The notes under the pieces are model-generated. The model had not been told where the DNA came from. It saw nothing but the letters and a program-made list of their open reading frames with translations, and searched no databases. Positions 21,502 through 32,119 of a DNA stretch of 64,000 bases are shown in pieces; position 1 is the stretch's first letter; each line of letters opens with the position of its first letter. The DNA lies in the NCBI RefSeq assembly GCF_900996235.1, contig NZ_CAAJGM010000033.1:124001-188000 (forward strand), read 5' to 3'. Source of the stretch: Paraburkholderia sp. BCC1885. GTDB taxonomy: Bacteria > Pseudomonadota > Gammaproteobacteria > Burkholderiales > Burkholderiaceae. Made by a program: the position numbers and the translations under genes.

Positions 21502-22143
21502 ATGTACGTCCCCGCCCATTTCGAAGAGAACCGTCCCGAGGTCCTTCAACAACTCATCGCCGACCAGCCGTTCGGCACGCTGGTGACGGTCGGCCCCAAC
21601 GGTCTCGACGCGAATCATTTGCCCTTTGAATTCGCCGCGGGAGAGGGTCCGCACGGCACGTTGCGCGCGCACGTCGCGCGCGCCAATCCGGTCTGGCAGG
21701 AGGTGGCCGAGCGGCCGGACACGCTCGTGATTTTCCAGGGGCCGGCTGCCTATATTTCGCCGAACTGGTATCCAGGCAAGCACGAAACGCATCGCCAGGT
21801 GCCGACTTACAACTACATGGTGGTCCACGCGCACGGCAAGATCGTCGTCCACGACGATGAAACCTTCCTGCGCGGTGTCGTCGCGCGGCTCACGCGCAAG
21901 ATGGAGACCAATGAACCGAAGCCGTGGAAGATGGGCGACGCGCCGCCTGACTTTATCGCGCAGATGCTGGGGGCGATCGTCGGCATCGAGATCGAGGTGA
22001 CGCGCATTGTCGGCAAATGGAAGCTGGGCCAGAACAAGGAGGCGCGTGATCGGCGCGGCGCAGCCGAAGGCTTGCTGGCCGCCGGCAGCGAAGTTCAGGA
22101 GGCGGTGGCCGAGGCCATGTTGAATGCGCCGCCGGAGTTCTAA
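21502..22143 (+). CDS. FMN-binding PaiB-family protein
   Basis: This 213-residue protein of the PaiB family (split-barrel, flavin or haem binding) was originally annotated as a negative transcriptional regulator. Typical blocks are MYVPAHFEENRPEVL at the start, FGTLVTVGPNGLDANHLPF, FQGPAAYISPNWYPGK and VPTYNYMVVHAHGKI. The start at 21502 is preceded by CCGGAGCG. It is a single gene, divergent from the DUF1254 lipoprotein and followed by the copA promoter region. The molecular role is unsettled across the family, so only the family call is firm. Confidence 0.88.
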   Translation: MYVPAHFEENRPEVLQQLIADQPFGTLVTVGPNGLDANHLPFEFAAGEGPHGTLRAHVARANPVWQEVAERPDTLVIFQGPAAYISPNWYPGKHETHRQVPTYNYMVVHAHGKIVVHDDETFLRGVVARLTRKMETNEPKPWKMGDAPPDFIAQMLGAIVGIEIEVTRIVGKWKLGQNKEARDRRGAAEGLLAAGSEVQEAVAEAMLNAPPEF

Positions 22144-22265
22144 GCGGGAATTTGCCTTGAGCATGCGCCGAAGAACGATGACCCGTACCTGTTCTGGCCC
22201 TACGGGGGTATCGGCCCGGCTCGGCTGGCTTATCGTCCGTCCTGAATGGCTTCGAACATCAGTCC

Positions 22266-22296
22266 TTGACCTTCCCATCATGGGAAGGTGAATACT
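22266..22296 (+). promoter_or_regulatory. CueR-type copper-responsive promoter of copA
   Basis: -35 TTGACC (22266-22271) and -10 AATACT (22291-22296) are 19 bp apart, the long spacer of MerR-family promoters. The spacer region carries the inverted repeat ACCTTCCCA (22269-22277) / TGGGAAGGT (22281-22289), which matches the CueR box. It lies about 45 bp before the copA start. Copper induction through a CueR homologue is a strong inference. Confidence 0.9.
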
Positions 22297-22338
22297 GGAC
22301 TCATGATGCGGCCTCACGCCGCCTGAGCCAATCTCACC

Positions 22339-24687
<2,349 letters not shown>

Positions 24688-24725
24688 GGAATGCGAGGGA
24701 CGCGCCCCAGGCGTATCAGGAAGAC

Positions 24726-24790
24726 GCGGGACGGCGGCACTGGCGAGTCAACACGGCTGACGGGTTGACTCGCTAGTGCCGCCGTCCCGC
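24726..24790. other. 27-bp inverted repeat between convergent copA and GST genes
   Basis: Arms 24726-24752 and 24764-24790 are complementary over 27 positions with a single mismatch (a G-U pair on the plus-strand RNA), around an 11-nt loop. The right arm ends exactly at the stop codon of the GST gene. It can fold on both strands and probably serves as a bidirectional terminator or 3' stabiliser, although neither side has a strong T-run. Confidence 0.75.
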
Positions 24791-25444
24791 TCAAAACTCG
24801 ACGTCCAGCTCGTCGATTTCATCCACTTCCCGTTGTGCGTCGGCTATCCACTGCTGCATCTCCGGCAGCGCGAGAATGCGCTGTCCGTATTCGACGATAT
24901 CCGGATCGAGCTTGACGTCGTAAGTGACAAAGCGGGTCACCACCGGCGCGTACATGGCGTCGGCGGCACTGCGTTCGCCGAACAGAAACGGGCCGCCGTA
25001 CTGCTCCAGACATTCGCGCCAGATGGCGACGATCCGATCGATATCGGACTGCGCCCGCGCCCACACCTTGAAGCCCGGAAAATGCGCCTTGAGATTCATT
25101 GGCAGTGCAGAACGTAGCGAACCGAATCCCGAATGCATCTCGCCGCTGATCGCCCGGCAGTGCGCCCGCGCGCGCCGGTCTTGCGGCAACAACCTGGCAT
25201 CGGGTTGCACCTCGTTTAGATACTCGGCGATCGCCAGCGTGTCCCACACCTTGATGCCGTCATGGAACAGGCAAGGCACGAGAATCGATGGCGACAGCAG
25301 CAGCAATTCGGCGCGGGCGCTGGGATCGTCGACGGGCATCACGATCTCCTCGAAGGGCAAGCCGCTGAATTTCGTCAGCAGCCAGCCACGCAGCGACCAT
25401 GACGAATAGTTCTTGCTGCTAAGCGTTAGCGTGGTATTCGCCAT
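24791..25444 (-). CDS. Glutathione S-transferase family protein
   Basis: This 217-residue protein has an N-terminal thioredoxin-fold domain: LSSKNYSSWSLRGWLLTKFS carries the likely active-site Ser, and SILVPCLFHDGIKVWDTLAIAEYL is the cis-Pro and Asp-containing glutathione-site segment. The helical C-terminal domain is about 95-210. The ATG at 25442-25444 has an excellent AGGAGGAG site; the longer frame start is not needed. The family conjugates glutathione to electrophiles or acts in redox repair, but the substrate is unknown. It is convergent with copA and shares the long hairpin at its 3' end. Confidence 0.9.
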   Translation of the reverse strand: MANTTLTLSSKNYSSWSLRGWLLTKFSGLPFEEIVMPVDDPSARAELLLLSPSILVPCLFHDGIKVWDTLAIAEYLNEVQPDARLLPQDRRARAHCRAISGEMHSGFGSLRSALPMNLKAHFPGFKVWARAQSDIDRIVAIWRECLEQYGGPFLFGERSAADAMYAPVVTRFVTYDVKLDPDIVEYGQRILALPEMQQWIADAQREVDEIDELDVEF

Positions 25445-25666
25445 ACGAATCTCCTCCTGAGCGGGCGCACATCCGTGCCACACGGTTTGGGCCGCCGCGT
25501 GCACGTTCCGGTGCGCCGGCGCACCAAATCACGGCAAAACAGGCACCCCAGGCGAAGTAGCGCAAATGCTATGCCAGCGTGAAGCGGTGCCCGACACGCC
25601 GCGCGGCGTTGGCACACCTATTGCCTCTATTCGGTCTCCTTCCTTTTGGGCATTCGTGCGAAGGCT

Positions 25667-27055
25667 ATGAACCTGTTCGCATATCCCGCATACCAGGCCT
25701 TCGCCGACCTGATGCTTCCGGCCCGTCACGGCGCTGCGCTCATCAATCATTCGCTGGATGCGTGGCCTGCCTTTCGCGACACGCCGCAAGGGCGCTCGCT
25801 GCGCGCGTCATGCGACCTGATTACGTTGGCGGGCCTCACGCACACACGGCCGCCGTTCGGGCTGAATGAGATCGTGGTGGACGGCAAGCCCGTCAAGCTG
25901 GTCGAGGAAGTCGCGACACGCACGCCGTTCGCTTCGCTGGTGCATTTTCGCAAGGAGACGGCGCCGTCGCCGGCCCAGCCACGCGTGCTGGTGATCGCGC
26001 CAATGTCCGGACACTTTGCGACGCTGCTGCGCGGCACCGTCAAGACCATGCTGGCCGAGCACGACGTCTATATCACCGACTGGCACAACCCGCGCGACGT
26101 ACCGCTATCGCAGGGCCGCTTCGGCTTTGACGAATACGTTCAGCACGTCATCGATTTCACCGCGAAAATCGGTGCCGGCACGCATTTGCTGGCGGTGTGC
26201 CAGCCGACGGTCGCGGCGCTCGCGGCGGTGGCATTGATGGCCGCGGACGACCATCCCGCCCAGCCCGCCAGCATGACCTTGATGGCCGGGCCGCTGGACA
26301 CGCGCATCAACCCCACCAAGGTCAATGCCCTCGCCAAAAGCAAACCGATCGAGTGGTTCGAGCGCAACCTGATCAGCGCGGTGCCGCCCGGCTTTGCGGG
26401 CGCGCACCGTCGCGTGTATCCCGGCTTCGTGCAACTCAATGCATTCATGGCGATGAATCTCGGCCGTCACCTCGACTCCTTCGAGACCATGCACTACGAG
26501 CGCGCCAAAGGCGATCCCGTCAAGGCAGATACGATCTGGACATTCTATGAGGAGTACTTTGCAACGATGGATCTGACCGCCGACTTCTATCTGGAGACGG
26601 TCGAAACCGTGTTTCAGCGTCATGCGCTGCCGCTTCATGAACTGCACGTGGGCGGGCGTCTGATCGAACCGTCGAAAATCCGCCGTACCGCTCTGCTAAC
26701 CGTGGAAGGCGAGAAGGACGATATCTGCGCGGTCGGACAAACGCTCGCCGCACAGGACATGTGCGACAAGCTGCGGCCTTATCTGAAGACTCATCATGTG
26801 CAGACCGGCGTCGGGCATTACGGCGTGTTCAACGGACACCGCTGGGAGCGGCATATTTATCCGCGAGTGCGCGCGGTGATCTACGACAACGAGCCGCGCG
26901 CCGTGGCCGTGAGTTCGCGCGCACGGGCGATCAAGCCGGGCGTGCCGGCGGCATTGGCGCCGCTCGCCGCGCCGGCTGCCTCCGCGGTGAACGCACATGC
27001 CGCCGCGCCATCCACCGGCGACGCGCTCCCGCCGCATCAAAGCAATCTTGTCTGA
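25667..27055 (+). CDS. phaZ: Intracellular poly(3-hydroxybutyrate) depolymerase
   Basis: This 462-residue cytoplasmic alpha/beta-hydrolase should mobilise stored polyhydroxybutyrate granules. The nucleophile is a cysteine (LLAVCQPTVAAL, Cys178), as in PhaZa1-type intracellular depolymerases. The acid is in EGEKDDI (Asp351/352) and the base is His384 in TGVGHYGVFNGHRW. There is no signal peptide, which agrees with an intracellular role. The ATG at 25667 gives MNLFAYPAYQ; a TTG seven codons earlier has no ribosome site. The C-terminal 60 residues are Ala/Pro-rich and variable. No other pha gene is adjacent. Confidence 0.92.
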   Translation: MNLFAYPAYQAFADLMLPARHGAALINHSLDAWPAFRDTPQGRSLRASCDLITLAGLTHTRPPFGLNEIVVDGKPVKLVEEVATRTPFASLVHFRKETAPSPAQPRVLVIAPMSGHFATLLRGTVKTMLAEHDVYITDWHNPRDVPLSQGRFGFDEYVQHVIDFTAKIGAGTHLLAVCQPTVAALAAVALMAADDHPAQPASMTLMAGPLDTRINPTKVNALAKSKPIEWFERNLISAVPPGFAGAHRRVYPGFVQLNAFMAMNLGRHLDSFETMHYERAKGDPVKADTIWTFYEEYFATMDLTADFYLETVETVFQRHALPLHELHVGGRLIEPSKIRRTALLTVEGEKDDICAVGQTLAAQDMCDKLRPYLKTHHVQTGVGHYGVFNGHRWERHIYPRVRAVIYDNEPRAVAVSSRARAIKPGVPAALAPLAAPAASAVNAHAAAPSTGDALPPHQSNLV

Positions 27056-27119
27056 GATGCGGCGAGAAATGCCGGGCGGGCGTCATGCTTCGCCGCCGCG
27101 AGATGCATAAGCGTAAGCG

Positions 27120-27554
27120 TCATGCTGCAACGCTTTTCCACGGCGTCACCGCCGGAACGTCGCACGGACCTTCGACGTCAATCGATTTGAAATCGGCCGG
27201 TGAAACTATTTCGATGTACTCCATATCTTCCGAGTAGTCGAACAGATAGTGAACAATGCCGGGCGCCTGGTGTACACAATCGCCGGCGGCGACCAGCGTC
27301 TCCTTGTCGCCGTACATGAAGCGCGCCCAGCCCTTCAGCATGATCACAATGTGGAAATCGGCCTCATGACGGTGCCAGCCGGTGCCTTGCTCTGGTGCAT
27401 GATTCGCCTTCACGAGCTGGGCCAACACCTTGCCGCCCGTCGCCTGCGCAATGCCCAGATCACGGTAGAGAAAGAAGTCGCGCAGGCCCTGATCCTCATA
27501 CGAGGTGTCTTGCGGACGGATATGCGTGAACTGCGTGGCGAATTCGGTGGACAT
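27120..27554 (-). CDS. Small cupin-domain protein
   Basis: This 144-residue single-domain cupin has the metal-binding first motif GTGWHRHEADFHIVIMLKG with two His, and the second motif GDCVHQAPGIVHYLFD with a third His. The enzyme activity or ligand is unknown. The ATG at 27552-27554 follows TGGAGCGC. It lies downstream of a flavin reductase and a 3-hydroxyacyl-CoA dehydrogenase on the same strand, with a 154-bp gap, so membership of one operon is uncertain. The nearest plus-strand neighbour is convergent phaZ. Confidence 0.82.
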   Translation of the reverse strand: MSTEFATQFTHIRPQDTSYEDQGLRDFFLYRDLGIAQATGGKVLAQLVKANHAPEQGTGWHRHEADFHIVIMLKGWARFMYGDKETLVAAGDCVHQAPGIVHYLFDYSEDMEYIEIVSPADFKSIDVEGPCDVPAVTPWKSVAA

Positions 27555-27708
27555 GATCGCGCTCCAGAAGGATGAACGGGCAAGGAAAACGGCACGGTGA
27601 GCGTCGTTTTCAAGCATCAAATGTTCCAGCTTCGTGGTGCGTGGTCCAAGGCCATATCAGGCTGCATCAGGCGGTCGCGGCAGCATGATTGTCCAGCCGG
27701 TTTTCAAC

Positions 27709-28323
27709 TTATGCAGTAGGCCTGAACATCTCGAACATCTCGCCGATCTCCGCATAATCCGCGCGATAACCCGCGCGCATGACCGGCTGAGCCGCATGCG
27801 TATCGAACAGGCCGTCCTTGAGATAGGCGGTCTGAATGTGAACACCCACTACTTGACCGAGCGCCAGATAGTTGTCCATCGGCTCGCCCGCGAGATTATG
27901 CAGCCGCACGATCTGCAGCAGCTTGCATTCGAGTGCGGCGGGCGATTCACCGACGTGCGGCACCGACACGCTGCGGCCCGGCGCCGGTGTGAGTCCGGCG
28001 AGCTCGAATTCATCGACCTCCGGCGCGACCGGCGCGGAGCTGCGGTTCATCTTCTCGGCCAGCGTCCTGCTGGAGAGATTCCACACGAATTCGCCAGTCG
28101 CCTCGATATTGCTGATGCTGTCTTTGCGGCCTTCGCTACAAAAGCCGATGATGGCCGGAAAGGTCGCGAAGGCGCCGAAGAAACTGTACGGCGCCAGATT
28201 GAGTTGGCCGCTGGCGCTGCGCGTCGAGATCCAGCCAATCAGGCGCGGCGCCACGATGGCCTTGAACGGATCATGCTTGAGACCGTGGCCTTTGGCCGGA
28301 TCGTAGAAATAGGTGTCGTTCAT
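27709..28323 (-). CDS. Flavin reductase family (FMN-binding split barrel) protein
   Basis: At 204 residues it matches the flavin-reductase-like/DUF447 split-barrel family. Conserved segments are IVAPRLIGWISTRSASGQLNLAPYSFF near the N-terminus, the ISNIEATGEFVWNLSS strand and the C-terminal HVGESPAALECKLLQIVRL. Members reduce FMN or FAD for partner monooxygenases or act as flavoproteins of unknown role. It is 45 bp downstream of the 3-hydroxyacyl-CoA dehydrogenase gene on the same strand, so the two are likely co-transcribed. No monooxygenase is nearby. Confidence 0.85.
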   Translation of the reverse strand: MNDTYFYDPAKGHGLKHDPFKAIVAPRLIGWISTRSASGQLNLAPYSFFGAFATFPAIIGFCSEGRKDSISNIEATGEFVWNLSSRTLAEKMNRSSAPVAPEVDEFELAGLTPAPGRSVSVPHVGESPAALECKLLQIVRLHNLAGEPMDNYLALGQVVGVHIQTAYLKDGLFDTHAAQPVMRAGYRADYAEIGEMFEMFRPTA

Positions 28324-28368
28324 GTCGAGAGCCTGAGTGTCTGTGATTGTTGGTGGGACGTTCGGTCG

Positions 28369-29283
28369 TCAGCCGCGGCCGATGATTCGCTTGCGGCCTT
28401 CCTTCACCCGCGCCAGGTCCACCTCGTCCCAATCGTAAAAGCCCGCGCCGCTGCGCGCCCCGACGCGCCCGGCGTCCACCTGCTCGCGCAACAGGTCGAG
28501 CACGTCTTCGTCTTTGGCGAGTTCGGGCATGAGGTGCGTGGCGATGTCGAGGAAGGTGTCGAGGCCGCCCAGGTCCGCGCCTTCGAGCGGGCCGATGATG
28601 CCCCAGCGGCGTCCCAGCGACGCCTTCATCACCCGGTCCGCCACCTCCGGCGTCGCCGCGCCCGAGCGGACGATGTTGAGCGCTTCCCGCAGCACGGCGA
28701 ACTGCAGGCGATTGCCGACGAAGCCCGGAATCGCCTTGGCAAGCACCACCGGCTCCATGCCGATTGCGCTCATCAGGTCGACGGTTTGCTCGGTGACTTG
28801 CGGGTCGGTGGCGCTGCCGGGTACGACTTCGACAAGCGGAATCATATGCGGCGGATTCCAGAAATGCGCAATCAGAAAACGCCCTTTCGCGAGCAAGGGC
28901 GCGGCCAACTGATCGGGCGTGAAGCCGCTGGTATTGCTGGCGAGAATGGCATCGGCGGCGAGCAGTTGCGTCAGCGACACATACAGACGGTGCTTCAGTT
29001 CGAGCACCTCGGGAATGGCTTCGATGACGAATTGCGCGGCGGCTATCGGCTCCAGCGTCGCGTGGATTTCGATGCGCGCGAGCGCGGCGCGCTTCGCCAC
29101 GACATCGATCCGGCTCGCGTCGATCAGTTCGTCGAGCACCGCCTCGGCCTTCGGCGCCACGCTCGCCAGACGCGCGGCATCGACGTCGTGGACGATCGTG
29201 CGATGTCCGTGCAGGGCGCTTTGCGTCGCAATGCCCACGCCCATCAAGCCGGTTCCTATTACGCCCACTACTGCTTTGTCCAC
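28369..29283 (-). CDS. 3-hydroxyacyl-CoA dehydrogenase family protein
   Basis: This 304-residue NAD-dependent dehydrogenase has a Rossmann motif VIGTGLMGVGIA near residue 8. The catalytic region IAHFWNPPHMIPLVEVV contains the active-site His-Glu couple, and FVGNRLQFAVLREALNIV opens the C-terminal helical domain. Size and single-domain layout fit the short type (3-hydroxybutyryl-CoA, carnitine or gulonate dehydrogenases), not the multifunctional FadB. I choose the GTG at 29281-29283, which has GGGAGCGC upstream; the longer frame lacks a ribosome site. The substrate is unknown. Likely co-transcribed with the flavin reductase. Confidence 0.87.
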   Translation of the reverse strand: MDKAVVGVIGTGLMGVGIATQSALHGHRTIVHDVDAARLASVAPKAEAVLDELIDASRIDVVAKRAALARIEIHATLEPIAAAQFVIEAIPEVLELKHRLYVSLTQLLAADAILASNTSGFTPDQLAAPLLAKGRFLIAHFWNPPHMIPLVEVVPGSATDPQVTEQTVDLMSAIGMEPVVLAKAIPGFVGNRLQFAVLREALNIVRSGAATPEVADRVMKASLGRRWGIIGPLEGADLGGLDTFLDIATHLMPELAKDEDVLDLLREQVDAGRVGARSGAGFYDWDEVDLARVKEGRKRIIGRG

Positions 29284-29424
29284 GCTGCGCTCCCTGCCGG
29301 ATTCGTTGCTGAAAGCGCCTAAGGATAGCGCAGTGCGGGAAAGTGCGACGAACGGCCGGCAGGCGAGCGATTGGCACGCGGCGCCGCGCGGCAATCCGGG
29401 CGCCGCGCTCCAGCAGAACGCAAC

Positions 29425-29456
29425 AAGGCCGGCTCCCCTCGCGGGAAACCGGCCTT
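29425..29456 (-). terminator. Hairpin after the small exported protein gene
   Basis: AAGGCCGG (29425-29432) and CCGGCCTT (29449-29456) form an 8-bp stem, with a possible inner CCC/GGG stem in the loop. On the minus strand it follows the gene that ends at 29498 and is trailed by TTGTTG. Probable terminator of moderate strength. Confidence 0.5.
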
Positions 29457-29497
29457 AGTCAGTCTCACGGCGTAACCATTACGCCGCTACAACGCGA

Positions 29498-29791
29498 TTA
29501 ACCGTGGTCGTGATGGTCGTCGTGACGATGCGGATCCCGATCGTGCGGATGGTTACGCATCCAGTCGTCGTGCGCCCAATAGCGGTGGCCGTCCCAGTAA
29601 CGATCGCCGTGCCAGCCGATGTCGATCTGCACGCCAACCGGCATCATCTGCGGCTGTTCGTAGGTCACAACCGGACCCGGCGCCGAAATGACCATGCGGT
29701 CCTGGGCGAAGGCGCTGCCTGCACCAAGCAGTGCGCCGCCAGCCAGCAGGGTTGCGAGAACCGAACGCGATGTCGTATTCCACGTTTTCAT
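29498..29791 (-). CDS. Small exported protein with His/Asp-rich tail
   Basis: This 97-residue protein has a Sec signal peptide (cleavage likely after AFA near residue 29) and a short mature part (QDRMVISAPGPVVTYEQPQMMPVG). It ends in a Trp/Tyr/His/Asp-rich tail with WHGDRYWDGHRYW and then runs of His and Asp. The tail could bind divalent metals. The ATG at 29789-29791 has a strong GGGAGG site. It stands alone, and I do not recognise a named family. Function unknown. Confidence 0.75.
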   Translation of the reverse strand: MKTWNTTSRSVLATLLAGGALLGAGSAFAQDRMVISAPGPVVTYEQPQMMPVGVQIDIGWHGDRYWDGHRYWAHDDWMRNHPHDRDPHRHDDHHDHG

Positions 29792-30218
29792 TTGGACCTC
29801 CCTTTCAAGTTTGATGTCGCCCGGACCGAAAGACGGAGACGTCTCTTCAGCCCCTGCGCTTGAGAACACTTTAGCGAGGCGGAATGCATAAAGACGTGAG
29901 CGCTTGTAAGAGGACGTTTCCAAATCGGGGTTGGATGGAAGCCGCGTCCGTAGGGAAAGCGCAAGCTCGATAGTGGCTTAACGAAGGGTTTCGGGCGGTA
30001 TTGGTGAAACGGGACTGTCAGTCCCTGTTACATTCATTTCGAGGAGGAAATATTCCGCAATCGTCCGGGGCATTATTTCGCCGCGCGTTTGAGATGCCGA
30101 GCGACCCCGCTCCCCGTCCGTAAACGAACAAAAGCCACGGCGAGACCCGTGGCTCAAATAAAACTACCTGCGTCTGAACACGCAGCCGACGCGACCGAGC
30201 GCGCCGAGGCCAGGCGAC
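29792..30218. other. Non-coding stretch with a 15-bp palindrome
   Basis: In this 427-bp region the notable elements are the palindrome GGGACTGTCAGTCCC at 30011-30025 (7-bp arms, central T), possibly an operator, and the terminator at 30133-30154 that serves the small minus-strand gene. A purine-rich GAGGAGGAA at about 30042 looks like a ribosome site but is not followed by a usable start. I see no gene. Confidence 0.5.
30127..30154 (-). terminator. Intrinsic terminator of the small minus-strand gene
   Basis: On the minus strand AGCCACGG, loop GTCTCG and CCGTGGCT form a perfect 8-bp stem, followed by TTTGTT. It lies 65 bp after the stop at 30219. Confidence 0.75.
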
Positions 30219-30377
30219 TTAGTCGCTCAGCTTGACGCCGAACAACGTGGATTGCGCACGACGTTGACGATCTGCTTCGCGGCAGCGCGCTTCGTACGAG
30301 TAATCCGCGTCCAGCGGCAGATGAGGCGACGCAAAGAGGTCGCTGACCTTTTGGAACAATGCAAAGATAACGCTCAT
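30219..30377 (-). CDS. Small conserved-looking protein of 52 residues, unknown function
   Basis: A short gene with every expected signal. The ATG at 30375-30377 has GGGAG five bases upstream, a clean 52-codon frame begins MSVIFALFQKVSDLFASPHL and ends STLFGVKLSD, an intrinsic terminator lies downstream, and there is a promoter region with a tandem motif upstream. The N-terminal 16 residues could form an amphipathic helix; the centre (DADYSYEARCREADRQRR) is charged. I cannot name a family. Small proteins of this style, about 50 residues with a charged helix, are common in Burkholderiales and often highly expressed. Confidence 0.75.
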   Translation of the reverse strand: MSVIFALFQKVSDLFASPHLPLDADYSYEARCREADRQRRAQSTLFGVKLSD

Positions 30378-30401
30378 GGCGACTCCCGGTTGGTTTGGTG
30401 C

Positions 30402-30439
30402 TAGGGTTTTCCCTTAAGAAGAAGTATAGGGTTTTCCCT
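30402..30439 (-). promoter_or_regulatory. Promoter of the 52-residue gene with tandem AGGGAAAACCCT motif
   Basis: TAGGGTTTTCCCT occurs twice in the same orientation, at 30402-30414 and 30427-30439, 25 bp apart. On the minus strand a perfect -10 TATACT (30423-30428) lies between the two copies and partly overlaps the upstream one. There is no good -35, so an activator or repressor that binds the motif is likely. Confidence 0.6.
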
Positions 30440-30712
30440 AGGCAAAAGCTAGTGCGATGCAACATTTTTTGGGTGTGGTCCCTTGTCGCATGGTTTTCGT
30501 GCATGTTGCGTTGCGTCATTACAACAAGAAAGCCGTCCAGAGGCGCTGCGGTGGGGTCGGCCGGTTTGGCCCTATCACTGTCCAGTTGACGGCAGGGCGC
30601 GTGTCATCGCACCGCGCCGGATCAACGGCGCGGCGGATCTACTGTCGGAACCAGGGGAAAATCGATGCGGGCGCGTCCGGCACGCTGACGCGTAGCCGGG
30701 CGGCGCGGCAGG
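30440..30712. other. Intergenic stretch without a recognised gene
   Basis: This lies between the promoter of the small gene and the stop of the one-TM protein at 30713. It begins AT-rich and becomes GC-rich. No reading frame has a ribosome site and family-like composition, and I see no further terminator or repeat. Confidence 0.45.
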
Positions 30713-31999
30713 TCAGCGAGTTGGCGCGGCTTTGGGCTTATGAGCGTGCGTCGGCTGGGCGCGCACTTTATGCCTACTGGCCGGTGCAGGCGTGGCAGTC
30801 GGCGCTGCCGCAGGCGTTCGCGGCGCCACGGCCGGCGTGGCAACGGCTGGAGGTGTCGCCGCAGCCGCGGCTGCGGCGAGATGCGCATCGAGCAAGCTCG
30901 TCATCGCCGCCTGCTGGTTCTGCATCAACTGTTCGATGCGATGCTGCTGCGCGGTCGTTTCCCGCGTCAGACGCATCAGCAGCCAGGTTTGCGTCACGCC
31001 GATGGCGACCGTCGCGAGCAGCGCGCCCACCACAATCGACAACATCCATTTCATCCGGCGCGAGTGGTCGGTCGCCGCGCGGCGTTGATCGGAGATCACG
31101 CCGTAAAGGGCGTCGACGGTATCGGCGAACGCCGTTGCGCGGGCCCGGTCGAGTTCGGGCGCGGTCGGTGGCGTGGGTGGCGTGGGTGGCGTGTCCTGAA
31201 AGGCCGGTGCGGTATTGGTCGCGGGCGAGGGGGCCGGTGCCGCGATCGCCTCGCCCGAAGCCACCGTCGAGGCAGCAGTCGAAGCCGCCGTCTCCCTGGC
31301 AGAAGAGCCCTCAGCAAGCCGCGCAGTCTCGACACCCGCCGCGTTATCCGCAACATCCGCCGCCAGCGCGCTCGCCGGCTCAACCGGCTGACGCCGTGCA
31401 GTCACGCTGCGCACGAGGCTCGCCGCGGCCATCGACGGCGAAACCAGCGTCGGGCCAACCGGCCTGGCAGTCTGCGAGCCCTCCGGCGCGGTCGTCGCCG
31501 GGGCATCCACCGTCTCGACCGCTGGCCCGCCGTTCGCGCCCATCAAATCAGAAAAGTCCGCATCCTTATCCACCACCACCTTCTGCGCCGGTTCGACCCG
31601 TTCAAAACCATCCAGCGGAACCGAGGCATAAGCCGGTTCGACTTTCTCACGCGGCGCGCGACGCGCTGCACGCGTATCGGACGAAGCGCCTGCGACGGCG
31701 TCAAGCGCCGCAGGCACGCCCACCGCCGCCAGCACCACGTCCGGCAACTCAAAGCCATGCAGCGTGCCCTGCCGGACGTCGATATTCATCGCCTCCAGCG
31801 TCGCGCGGGTCGGATCGTCAGGGAACAGATCGAGCGTGACGTCGTCGCGCGACGGGTCGCTCAGTTGGGCGAGGCGCTGCGCCGAGCGGGCGGCGCGTGC
31901 CAGTTTGTTTTCGGTCTCGGTGGAGACGGTGTTGGCGCGCCGCCTCGTCGAGCTGGCGCGGGTCGTTCGGGACTGCGTGGATGCTGCGGAATCTGCCAT
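30713..31999 (-). CDS. Ala/Pro-rich single-TM protein of unknown function
   Basis: This 428-residue protein has a Ser/Thr/Arg-rich N-terminus, a middle part rich in Ala, Pro and Thr (including a PPTPPTPPT run) and one membrane helix at about 323-345 (WMLSIVVGALLATVAIGVTQTWLLM). A short coiled segment (RETTAQQHRIEQLMQNQQAA) and a basic His/Lys/Pro tail follow. The ATG at 31997-31999 has only a weak ribosome site. No catalytic domain is visible. It could be an envelope-spanning scaffold; I do not assign a function. It stands alone between the 52-residue gene and the MgtC-like gene. Confidence 0.7.
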   Translation of the reverse strand: MADSAASTQSRTTRASSTRRRANTVSTETENKLARAARSAQRLAQLSDPSRDDVTLDLFPDDPTRATLEAMNIDVRQGTLHGFELPDVVLAAVGVPAALDAVAGASSDTRAARRAPREKVEPAYASVPLDGFERVEPAQKVVVDKDADFSDLMGANGGPAVETVDAPATTAPEGSQTARPVGPTLVSPSMAAASLVRSVTARRQPVEPASALAADVADNAAGVETARLAEGSSARETAASTAASTVASGEAIAAPAPSPATNTAPAFQDTPPTPPTPPTAPELDRARATAFADTVDALYGVISDQRRAATDHSRRMKWMLSIVVGALLATVAIGVTQTWLLMRLTRETTAQQHRIEQLMQNQQAAMTSLLDAHLAAAAAAATPPAVATPAVAPRTPAAAPTATPAPASRHKVRAQPTHAHKPKAAPTR

Positions 32000-32119
32000 A
32001 GAGAAAGAAGCGGTCGTCGCCAGCCACCGGGCGCCATCAGCCGCTACAAAATGCCATCAGTATTTTTCGAGACCGCATTGTCTCATGGCCGTGCGCGCCC
32101 GCTAAAGCCAATCGCCTAT

